From the NCBI GenBank assembly GCA_963920525.1, contig OY986437.1, forward strand, positions 32,151,563 through 32,215,562: a DNA stretch of 64,000 nucleotides. Reading direction: 5' to 3'. The notes below the pieces were generated by a model that was not told the origin of the DNA, searched no databases, and saw nothing but the letters and a program-made list of their open reading frames with translations. Shown here piece by piece: positions 46,925 through 56,870 of the stretch. Source of the stretch: Dichetophora obliterata. Lineage: Eukaryota; Arthropoda; Insecta; Diptera; Sciomyzidae. Position 1 is the stretch's first letter; each line of letters begins with the position of its first letter. Both the position numbers and the translations under genes were made by a program.

Positions 46925-47380
46925 GACACAGTAGAGGTCTCAGACCTCGAGGAACTGCATAAAATAACTACATACTTTGTTTTTTTAGTCCATTCTTAAA
47001 TTTGAATAAATTTTTAAATTATTTTAAAAGTTGCAAAGTTTTCTAAAAAACGAAAAGCAGACCCATTTACGGTATATAAAACTTTCTTGTGTCTAAAGAA
47101 CTGGAAAAGTTCCAGATGAAAAGGTAAAGAAAATGTTAATTTTTTTAAATTTGTCGTGTTTGACCTTGATTTCTTGAATATTATATAGTATACCCACCTA
47201 AGTATACTCAAGGATTTTATAAGCTTGCCAAAAAGAGCAGATTTATGCAATTGAATTCAAACGCACCTAACAAAAATCAGTTTTTTGGATATAAGTATAT
47301 TCAAATTTGAGGGTGGACCCAAAAAACTAAGTATGCAGTTATCTTATGTTCTATCAGGTCTTCAACCTCCACTATATCAT
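46925..47380. mobile_element. Diverged TIR element or foldback, about 450 bp
   Basis: GAGGAACTGCATAAAATAAC with TACATACTTTGTTTTTTTAG at 46950-46990 is matched, inverted and imperfectly, by 47310-47375 (AAAAAACTAAGTATGCAGTT). The arms are about 75 bp. There is no coding capacity. Confidence 0.5.
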
Positions 47381-48993
47381 AAGCCAAGTTTTGCAAAATT
47401 TTTTTACTTTGCTGCAGCGTGTGATTATTTGAAATTGTAATACAAACAATTTGGGTATTTGTTCTTATATAAATCTAAATACTTTTGCAATATGTTAAGT
47501 TCTTTAAAAAACAGCGCTTTCATATCTAAAATACACAAAAGAAACCATATAACCATATTGCTTAATATTAATGTTAAGAATTAATAGTCAAGGTTTAAAA
47601 AATAATCTATTTTTTAAGGGGCACAACTATTTCGGATGTACAAGAAATGGTCTTGTTTAGGATATTTTTTAGCCACACATTATTTTAACACAATAATTAA
47701 TAACAAATTTTTTTAAATGAAACATAAATATATATGAAGATATTGTTTTTAAATATGATTAATTTGGGGATGCAGCAATTTGCGAGGGATCAAAAGAAAA
47801 AATTGTTTTGCTTAAATTAAAAAAGTGATCATTAGTTAATGAATAAAAGGAATTGAAAACTTTATTACCATCGGATTTTAACATATTTAAGTTTATAAGT
47901 CGAAATCTGTGCCTGCTGCGATTATTGTTGAGTTAAGTTAAGTGTTAACTTTTTCGGATTCGAAAAAAAAACTTTAAAGCATGAAAAAATCGTTCTAATT
48001 TTTAAAATATCCCACCTATTTTATAATTTGTGTGTACATTTTTTTTGACTCTATTAGTTAAGTGCAACATTGACACTTAGGAATGTGCTACTCATACCTT
48101 GAATAGCCTCGAAATTTTTATAGTTGATGTGCTTTTTGCATGATTTCTTCATGCTTGCATGTCACATTAACAGCAACTAGTTACAACAAAAACAACAAGG
48201 AAAAATGCTGCCAATGCTGCAGCTTCAACAGCACACGGCAACACTTGCACAAAACTTGCAGGAAAAACCATTAAGTAAAATAATAAAAAAACAAAATATA
48301 TATATATATTGCTATATAGTAGTAAAAATTCCACTAATCTGCAAACAAAATCAAAGATAATGAAAACAATCGCGCAATGATGAAAAATAATAAAAGCTGC
48401 TATACAATGTGAAAATCAAGAACAACAAAAACACCGCCAATAACAACAACATTAACAACAATAACAGCAACTGCTATAAAAATAATAATAATAATAATGT
48501 TAAAAAAACCAAATAAAACTTGTTATCCGCGGGTAACAAACAACAACAACAACAATAACAAGAACATCATGGCCATAATTTTAATTTTATTTCATAATAT
48601 AAAATATTTTTTGTATTTTGTTTCTTGTACTCTGCTGGCTTTTGCTACATTGCAATAATTTAGCCACGAACTTACTGGTTATTGTTGTTCATGTTGTTGT
48701 TGTTAGTTTTGCTATTGTTGTTTTTGCAGCTTATTGTTGACTGCCTCTGACGAATAGTTGTCGCGCAGACATGACATTAAAATGCAGTAGATTTGTTAAT
48801 CGCTGCAATTGACGTTCAATTTTATTGCAATGAAATGATTTTTTGTTAGTATTTTTTTTTCAAAGTTTCTGTAGACGCTCCACATTAAAAAAAAATGTAT
48901 CAACAAGAAAATTATGGTTTAAAGCAAATATATAACGTGTTTAAATTATTTAAAAAAAGTTTTACCAGCGATTACTAACGATTGTTTTTGTTA
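47381..48993. other. Unique Dll intron DNA with CAA/AAC-rich tracts
   Basis: From 48170 to 48780 the sequence is unique and rich in ACAACAA and GCAACA words, with a short (AAT)n at 48483-48498 and (AAC)n at 48541-48555. No coding feature. Like 32871-34600, it resembles unique fly intronic DNA that may carry regulatory sites. Confidence 0.4.
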
Positions 48994-49989
48994 TCTATAG
49001 TAATAAAACTCATTTTCTGTTTGTTTGTTTGTTTGTTTGTTTGGCCTTTATACAAATCTAAACGGCTCAACGGATTTTGCTCAAACTAAGTATACATATT
49101 AAGTGCGTTCCAACTTAAAATGTTACATACTTAGTTTTTGCCACGCCCCCTTTAAAATTTTTCAACTAACGGTTATTTTGTTATTATAAAACTTTTTACT
49201 ATCGGAGATTTTTTTGTATTTAATTTTAAAAAAATTCTGTAATTTTAACATCAAAAACATGCACATATCTTCAAAATTGGAGAAATTTTCAGTATAACGA
49301 CTTTTTCATAAAACATCGTTGCCTAAGAATGAGAAAAAAACGACATGAAAATCAAAGTTTGGTCTTTCGATGCAAATATCTCCGCTGCCCACTAATATAT
49401 TTCATTGAAATTTTTTTGTTCAAAAGTTCGATAAAATCACTTCACAAAAATAGGTTGAACTGTACCGTTAAGTCAGTGTATAAATGTTTTATGACTATGT
49501 CGAAAAAGGTCCAAAAGATTGGATTTTTATTGAAAAAATTACTCAAAAATTGCTTTTGTTGAAAAATCAAATCAATTAAGAATTGCACATCTGGCTATCT
49601 TTCATATGACAAAGCATTTATTTGCAAAATTTTTCTAGCTAAGCGCAAAAATTATTTTACTGTTTTTGTCGTCAAAACAACAGGGATTTTTTTCGCGAAA
49701 TTTATTTTTTCCAAAATGTTGTTTTTATATTTTTTACAAAAAAGTCAAGTCTCAAAAATAGTTTATGTGAAAAAATTACCCCAATATCTCTTTCCAATCA
49801 AAAGTTATGGCTAAAAATCTATTTTTTCATACCAGACTATTAATAAAACAGTTCTGTTTTTAAATTCTCTGTATCCTTTGAACTCCACCATTTATCTCTA
49901 AGAATACAGTTGTGATGTGTCTTGAGTAATGCGAAACATTTTGGTTTATATAAAATCTTCCTTATAGTAATCTACTTAGTTTTTTAGTA

Positions 49990-50898
49990 AAGGGTTTTCC
50001 AAAAAGAGGTGTTATTTTGATATTCAAAGGAAACTGGCATTTGTTGAGATAAATTATCGGATGTTTATTTCAATGTAAAGAGGAAAGCATGCCATTAATA
50101 ACGGAAAACAATATCAGCCAAATGGCCGCCACGGCTATGCTTACACAACAATATCTTTTTCATGAAATTTTCCATCACAAAATCGCAGTGGCTGCTGTAT
50201 GTCCTCAATAGCTTGACGAATTCCATCTTTGAGCTCTTGAATCGACTCTGGGCTGTTGGAGTAGATCTTATCTTTCACGTGGCTCCAAATAAAGAAGTCG
50301 GAAGGTGTTAAATCACAAGATCTCGGTGTCCAATTGTGATCACCTCTTCAAGAGATAACACGGTCCGGAAACTTTTCCCGTAAAAGATCGATGGTTTCGT
50401 TGCTTGTGTGGTATGTAGCGCCGTCTTGTTAAAAGTAAACGTTGTCCAGATCAATACCATCCAATTCCGGCCATAAAAAATTATTAATTATCTCTTGAAA
50501 GCGCAATCCATTCACTGTAGCTGTTGCTCCAGTCTCATTTTCGAAAAAGTAAGGTCCAATGACCCCGACAAACCATAAACCGCACCAAATAGTTACAGTT
50601 TTATTCTTCACATCACTAACTTGTCACAACAGCTCAAATTTGTTCACCAACTTCTGAATTGCGATCCGACAAGGTGCTTCACGACGACCAAAAAATATTT
50701 TAGTTTTACGAACCGTTTCTGCCGAGTTTTCACCATTTTTATAGTGCATTTTAATACTTTCAGTGCGTTTTTGAAGCGGGTAGCGTTCCATTTTAATTAA
50801 TGGCGTAGTTTCTACTTGTCAAAAAATTAAAGCTTCAAAAGTGACAACTACCGAAATAGCGGGCTATTCACAAAAACACCTCTTATTGGAAAACCCTT
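49990..50898 (-). mobile_element. mariner/Tc1-superfamily element inserted in Helitron copy 2
   Basis: The ends AAGGGTTTTCCAAAAAGAGG and (inverted) AAGGGTTTTCCAATAAGAGG are flanked by TA on both sides (49988-49989 and 50899-50900). The interior encodes a decayed transposase on the minus strand. Nesting inside the Helitron shows that it arrived later. Confidence 0.85.
50080..50791 (-). pseudogene. mariner/Tc1-like transposase, multiple stops and a deletion
   Basis: From 50791 downward the minus strand reads MERYPLQKRTE and an N-terminal helix-turn-helix remnant. It then jumps to VTIWCGLWFVGVIGPYFFEN (50590s) and FLWPELDGIDLDNVYF, followed by a stop in place of the expected residue before QDGATYHTS, and LTPSDFFIW (about 50290). 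The WCG...GPYFFE, QDGA and LTPxDFF phrases are the conserved core of this transposase group. At least three stops and an internal deletion make it non-functional. Confidence 0.82.
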
Positions 50899-51434
50899 TA
50901 CAACGAATTTTTCATAAAGCATCGATAGCTAAAAATGAGAAAAAAATTTATATGAAAATCAAAGTTTTGACTTTTGATGCCTATATCTCCGCTGTTTTAA
51001 TATATTTCATCAAATTGTTTTTGTTAAAAAGTTCAATATATTTTTTAATATAAATTTTTTTGTAGTTGTTAAAATGTCCATGTTAAAAACCCATGCGTTC
51101 ATCCATAATTTTTATATTGTTTAAAAGGTAATTTTGCTAGCTTTAAGATTAAATAAATATTTACTTTATTATTTTTAGTTTTTAAAATGAGTTCTTCGTA
51201 CCCCTTCTTCGAATTTAATTAGTTCACCGCAAGCGATGGAACCCCAAACACCAAAATTTTCCAAAACTATTTTTGGATTAAAATCCGTTTAATTGCCCTT
51301 ATAACGGTAACATAAATTTAAAATTCTATACGTTTTTTATTATTCCAGAATTTAAAACAAAATATTTAAACGAGAAGTGTATATTAAAATGTTTATATAC
51401 ATTACTCCCGAGTAACACCGGGTATATCAGCTAG

Positions 51435-52204
51435 TGAAATATATAAAAACTAATTTAGAATTTTTGTGTAATAACACAAAACTCTTAAAAACTTAAATCA
51501 ACTTAAGAATATAAACAATTTTCCTATGTTATCTGTTTAAAATAATTAATTACTTAAAAATATTTTGTATGTGAATAAATTAAAATTAGCATCCTTGAAA
51601 TACATGTAGAGTTTTGTAAAAAATGAATTTTAAATAGTTTACTTCACTTTATATCGTTTTAAATATGTATGTTACAAGCAAATTCAACACATGTTAGTGT
51701 GTCACATTTTTATTATGATAAATTAAACTAAATAAATGCATAAACTGCACATAGATACGGGTCTGACAAAGCTAAATGCCTAGCAGATGATGAGTTAGTT
51801 GCACTCAAATGTAATATATATATTATTAGTCCGAGCTGAAGCGTCAACCTTATTAAGTTACTGTTAATAACTAGCTATATAGCTGTGTATAATTGTAAAC
51901 ATATGTGTGGGTTTGAGCGTAAGTTTTCTATGCAAGTGAAATAAAGTAGTTCCGGTGTTTGGGATCGATGCGCAGCATTACAAAATACTCTGCTAGAAAT
52001 GTTTATTATGCGGGAGCATAATATTTGTTTCAAATCGTTTTTTTTTATTTATTAAAAATTTAAATCAAATTCTAAAAGCACTTAAATAGATTTCATTATT
52101 TCCATTTCATTTAACTAACATCTCTACAAAAATATTTTTACATGATTTTTAATTGTGAGCCTTTTAGATCAAGCAAGTTTGAAGAAGGTAGCAGCAGCAG
52201 CAGC

Positions 52205-52242
<38 letters not shown>

Positions 52243-52949
52243 CTCTCTAAAGAGTCAATCACACAGCAGACCAGACAAAACTGTTTCGGAGGCTGCTTAA
52301 CCTCGCTCTTTAGTAGTCTTGAGTGATTCAGCTCGAAAATTCGATTTTCGACGTTTTTGCCAATTTTTGTCAATTTTGTGCACCCTGTAACTCTGCCAAG
52401 AATCACGCGAAATTTGTTCCCTCCAAATTAAGTTTTTTATTTTCATCATGGAACATCACTCCATGCGAAATTTGACCCAAATCAGATATGGTCATTCCGT
52501 AATTGAAGAGGTAGATGCAATAAGAGCAGAAGGAGAGATGTGAGAGACGAAATGAAATTTCGGTGCACAAAAACGTAGCATAAGCTTGTTATAATTTAAA
52601 TCTTATTTTAACAGTTCCTCGCAGTGATATTCTTTACACTTAAATTTCGTTCTATTCTTTTTTTTTCTGCAGAAAGGACCCTGCACTCATTGTCTGGGAA
52701 TTGGGTTTCAGTGGAATTTAAAATTCACTATTGGCACAAAGTTCTAAATTCTTTAGACCGGTGTGAAGTTAGCCCAAAATCTGCAACCCAAATTTTTTAA
52801 CTCAGCCCAACTTTTGCATTCGCCGTAAAACTCGACCCAAACATTTTAATTCGCCGCAGCTTATTTAAAGTGGCAAGAAATAGCTAAATAATTTCTTTTA
52901 AAAAGAAAAATTTAACAAAATACATATAATAATTCAAAAATACAACCTA
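51435..52949. other. Intron with (CAG)n(CAA)n microsatellite at 52188-52241
   Basis: A pure triplet run of CAG then CAA/AAC units lies at 52188-52241. Its minus-strand open frame (52164-52406) is a poly-Cys artefact. A phrase family with TTCGCCG and GCCCAA words begins at 52770 and recurs at 53480 and 56750-56820. Nothing else was recognised. Confidence 0.45.
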
Positions 52950-53464
52950 CAACAAAAACAAATCTGCAAAAATCTAAAAAAAAACTTCAGTAAACATGCT
53001 TTGTTGTTGGAAGACTTCCAGCAGACTGCTGGACTCCATATAATAACATAAGCATAAGACTAAAGTAAACCAAAATACAACAACAAATGTGAGCATGTGA
53101 AATGGGAGAAAAACTGTATGAATGGGAGAAATTGACACTTCAAATCTCATCGCCTCTGTGGTGCAGTGCGCTAGTGCGCGCTTGCACGAGGTATCACAAA
53201 GTTTTCTGATGAAGCCTTTAGCACGGCCGAAATTGCAATAAAATCAGCTAGTGATTTTTTCCTTTTCATATTGAAAAAACTTTGTTGTTGTTGTTGTTTC
53301 TTTGGAAAGATTCGTTAGAACAATTAATTGTTCTAACTTTGACCTTAAGCACAATAAACGATTTTAAGCTATCAAACAACAAGAATTTGTATTTAAAATC
53401 AAGTATGATTTAAAACTATCAAACATTTAGAATTTGTATTTAAATCATATAAAATCAACATAAT
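52950..53464. mobile_element. Foldback MITE family E, copy 3 (left end lost)
   Basis: Matches copy 1 from AAATCTGCAAAAATCTAAAA (52970) through TGGTGCAGTGCGCTAGTGCG (53160) to the terminal AACATTTAGAATTTGTATTT and the AATCAACATAAT end. The left inverted repeat is absent, so the copy is truncated or partly replaced. Confidence 0.75.
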
Positions 53465-53634
53465 ACAACAAAAATAGTAAAATTTGGGCTGAAGTGCAAA
53501 AAATAAATATTTTTGTGTGAAAGTCAGAATTTAAAATTTTTTTTTAAACGAAAAAAGCAAAGAAGGAGGAAAGGTTCCATTCCACATTTTTGTTCGAAAA
53601 TGTATTTTAATGTAACACATTAACATAAATTCAG

Positions 53635-54775
53635 TCAGTCTTAGTATTAACGCAGAGAAAACGGATCTTGTTCTGTTCACGAAAAGGTACAAGATACCAC
53701 AGTGGATACCACCGAAACTGAACGATATACGTCTCATACCGAGAACTCACACAAAATATCTAGGAGACGTCCTGGACAGCAAGCTGTCATGGAAAACCAA
53801 CGTGGAAGAAAGGGTGAAGAAATTCACCATTGCGCTATACACATCCAAGAAGATGCTAGGCAGTACCTGGGGTCTCTCACCCTTTCTGATGCACTGGATC
53901 TATGTAACGGTAGTGCGTCCTATTCTACTCTATGGGATTATTGTGTGGTGGCCGGCTGTGAACAAATCAATATTCCTCAGGCACTTGGAGAAAACTCAGC
54001 GGCAGGCAGCATCACGGGGGCACTGAAGTCAACTCCAACTAAAGCACTTGAAACCATTCTAAGTATGGACCCCTAAGTCCAAAAGTGTCATGGCTGGCAG
54101 AGATGCACTAGATGCACTATGCGCTTCGAAGATGGGTCCGCATCTACTGGGTCCCTAGCCACCAGGGCATTGAGGGAAACGAGATGGCAGATGGTTTAGC
54201 AAAGGAAGGTGCTGGGCTGGAATCAGAACTCGCAGAACATGTATTTACTCCGCTACAAGAGTTGTACAGGAACCTCGAAAGAAGAGCCACACAAGCAGCG
54301 AATCGTAGATGGAGAGATACGACATCGTGCAAAATCTCGAAAATCATGTGCAATGCACAATGCGAAAAACGAACTCTGTTCATCTTGGCACGCCCGCGCA
54401 AAGATTGCAGGATACTAGTGGGCATGCTCACTGGTGACGGCAGCCCACGCGAGGAAGCTTGGCATCACCACGATAGCGACGGATGACAACTGCAGGAAGT
54501 GCAAGGAACCGGGCACAGTGGAAACCCTGGAGCACCTACTATGCACATGCCCCGCCCTACTTAGATCGAGACTAAAATACCTACGCTCATTGACGTTCCC
54601 GTCGCTTAAAGATGTAACCAAAGTATCTCTGGAATCCCTCCTAAGGTTTGCGAATTCAACGCAAATCTTTAAAGACTTCAACTTAACACAAAGGTTCCTT
54701 TTGTTCGCTACCGGTACCACTAAGGACCAGAATTGGTCTATGTGAGCCTTCACGAAGGCATCCGGTCTAACCTAA
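53635..54775 (+). mobile_element. I-group LINE fragment with RNase H and CCTAA tail
   Basis: The 3' part of a non-LTR retrotransposon: the end of the reverse transcriptase domain, an RNase H and a C-terminal CCHC. It starts abruptly near 53635. The 3' UTR is only about 40 bp and ends in three CTAAC repeats (about 54765-54780). RNase H plus this short tail fits the LOA/I group, but the clade is uncertain. Confidence 0.78.
53643..54745 (+). pseudogene. RNase H-bearing LINE ORF fragment, at least three frame changes
   Basis: Frame 1 part: INAEKTDLVLFTKR, KYLGDVLDSKLSW and WWPAVNKSIFLRHLEKTQRQ (to about 54015). The frame then shifts to ITGALKSTPTKALETILSM and stops at 54074-54076. An internal deletion removes most of the RNase H. 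The remaining part has WVPSHQGIEGNEMADGLAKEG (54137-54210) with the terminal H and D of the domain. A further shift near 54425 leads to CRKCKEPGTVETLEHLLCTC (about 54490-54550), a CCHC motif. Inactive. Confidence 0.8.
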
Positions 54776-54951
54776 CCTAACCTTGTCTGCTCTTATAAAA
54801 AACGCTAGAAATGCGTGAAGTCTCTCAAGTAAGTTTTGAACATGGCAACAACAGCAACTCTGTATAGAGTGAATAACTCAGCAGAAGGCGCTACTCTTTC
54901 CTACTTCAGTAGGCTTGAGTAATTAAGCTGTGAGCAATCTACTGTTTAAGG

Positions 54952-55628
54952 GCCAGTTTTTCAGTGCTAGTTTAACTCTGTTTGAAGTTTAAACTAAGTT
55001 CAAACCATGAATCTAGTTTTTCAGTGAACTTTAATCGAAGTTTAAACTACCAATGTTGGTGATGAAATGGAATGGAATTGGGCAAATTCAAGTCAACTCG
55101 AAATAAAATGTATTCATCATAGGACCAGGAAGATCTAAGTGACGCTAAAACTTATCAGCTTTTAAATATTACAATATTGAACGATAAATGAACGATGAAC
55201 CGAACTGCGAATTAAATATTTTTCGATCTCCTTCCAGGCCTTGTTTTTTTCTTCACTGCTAGTTCTATCCGTCTGCTTGCATTCAATAATATGTTTAAAA
55301 TCTGCAACCAGCGCCAGCAAGTATTTTACTTCGTCTGTTGTTACTTCTTTTATTATTTGTACGATTATTTTTCATAAAAATACTTTTTCTTATTTAAGCT
55401 TTTTTCTATTTTGCTTCCTATTTTATGGCAAATTTCATTGTCAGCTGTTAGAAATTCTCAGTAACTATTTGACGTTTGAAAGTGTTGCCATATTATTTAT
55501 ACCTAATCTGCATGTTATTAAACCAGCACTGAAAAGCTGATTGCTTAGTTAAGCTTAGATCAATTTTAATAAACGATTAACTAATCTCAAGTTAAACAAA
55601 GTTTAAACCAGCACTGAAAAACTGGACC
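54952..55628. mobile_element. Foldback MITE with CCAGTTTTTCAGTGCTAG ends
   Basis: The left end GGCCAGTTTTTCAGTGCTAG and right end CAGCACTGAAAAACTGGACC are inverted. Each terminal repeat appears a second time further in (TTTTTCAGTGAACTTTAATC at 55017 and CCAGCACTGAAAAGCTG at about 55524), so the ends are doubled. The interior is A+T-rich, and its open frame (55241-55540) has no known domain. Confidence 0.8.
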
Positions 55629-55739
55629 TATGTTGTATATAATTTGACACTTATTCAACTAAACTCTTTGAAATCATATGACGTTTAAGCAGAGGTGTTT
55701 ATTTAAGGGCAACCGTAAAATACCGCTGCTGGAGCGTTT

Positions 55740-55960
55740 TTAGGAGTATCTGAGCGAGAACACGCTGAAATAGTGTGAAAAGTAGGGAAATATACATATT
55801 TTAAGACTCTCTGAGCGAAAACACGCTGAAATAGCGTGAAAAGTAGAAAATATATATATTTTCGAATTCTCTGAGCGAAAACACGCTGGAATAGCGTGAA
55901 AACTAGAGATATATACATATTTTAAGACTCTCTGAGCGAAATCACGCTCAAATAATTGCC
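55740..55960. repeat. 61-bp tandem repeat, four units, each with a hairpin
   Basis: CTGAGCGAAAACACGCTGAA recurs at 55750, 55811, 55871 and 55932. Each unit includes CACGCTGAAATAGCGTG, which can fold into a 6-bp stem with a 5-base loop. The variants GAAATAG/GGAATAG keep the stem intact, but the last unit loses it. Confidence 0.88.
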
Positions 55961-56870
55961 AATAAATGTCGTGAAATTTTACAACATTTATTGTAGAGAT
56001 TTTTCAATCAGTTTTTAGAGTGTATAAAAGTCAAAAAGTCTCCACTCTACATTTTTGTTCAAAAATGTATTTTTATGTGATTAACCCAACGGAATTATGC
56101 TCAAGTCCCGCATTATCGTCCTTGGTACCTAAATTTGGGCTGAAGTGCAAAAAATCGTGTTTTTTTATGAAAGTAAGAATTCCACACCCCAAAACTTGCT
56201 CCAAAACAAAAATTAACAACCTCAATTTTTGATATGTGATAGCTGATAGCAAACTGAATATATTAGTCTTTGATTCCAATACGGCTATCTATCGTCCTTC
56301 ATACCGTAAAAGTGTCTTGAAGTAAAATACTCAGTTCAGAAAAGAAAACAAAATTATTTTTAAAACGAAAAAAATATAAAAGGTGAAAAGGTCCCACTTT
56401 ACATTTTTGTTCAAAAATGTATATTTATGTGCTTAATCGAAAAGCACTACGCTTTTACAAAAATCACGATTTTTTGCACGTAAACCCAAATTTAGGTACC
56501 AAGAATGATAGAGCATAGTGCCATTCGATTTGGCACATCAAAATACATTTCTGCCTAAAAATGCAGGATGAAACATCTTAATTTTCCATAACTTTTTCGC
56601 TTTTAGAAAAAAAATTTTTTACCTTAACTAAGTTTTTTAGTTCGAAGCTGTATATATCAAGGACGATTGATAGCAATTTGGTGAAGAGGTGACAAATTTA
56701 TCAAATTAATATACATTTTTGCCAAAAAATGTATGTTTAACTCAATTTTGTAACTGAGGCGAATTCAATATTTATATATGATTTGCGGCGAATTCGGCAA
56801 AAACTTGGGCTGAAGATTTTGGACTATCTTTACAGAAGTGTTCTTTAGTTATGGAATTTTTGAGCTAGGT
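55961..56870. repeat. Dispersed repeat family with TACATTTTTGTTCAAAAATG
   Basis: TACATTTTTGTTCAAAAATG occurs at 56048 and 56401, and a variant lies at 53583. AAATTTGGGCTGAAGTGCAA occurs at 56131 and 53480 and appears inverted at about 56500. The pieces form an inverted arrangement about 56040-56530. This looks like a foldback element, of unknown class, with related fragments at 52770-52870 and 53480-53620. Confidence 0.55.

Larger units (their letters stand above)
48994..51434 (+). mobile_element. Helitron, non-autonomous, plus strand, copy 2
   Basis: Begins A|TCTATAGTAATAAAACTC at 48994 and ends GGGTATATCAGCTAG|T at 51434, the same 3' terminus as copy 1. ACTCCCGAGTAACACCGGGT just before the end can form the terminal hairpin. 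CTAAACGGCTCAACGGATTT near the 5' end corresponds to the GAACGGCTGGACCGATTT phrase of copy 1. No Rep/helicase coding is present. A mariner/Tc1-like element (49990-50898) is inserted inside it. Confidence 0.85.

Noticed and set aside
52164..52406. 80-residue frame with a long run of Cys
   Set aside because: Translation of a CAG/CAA microsatellite on the wrong strand.
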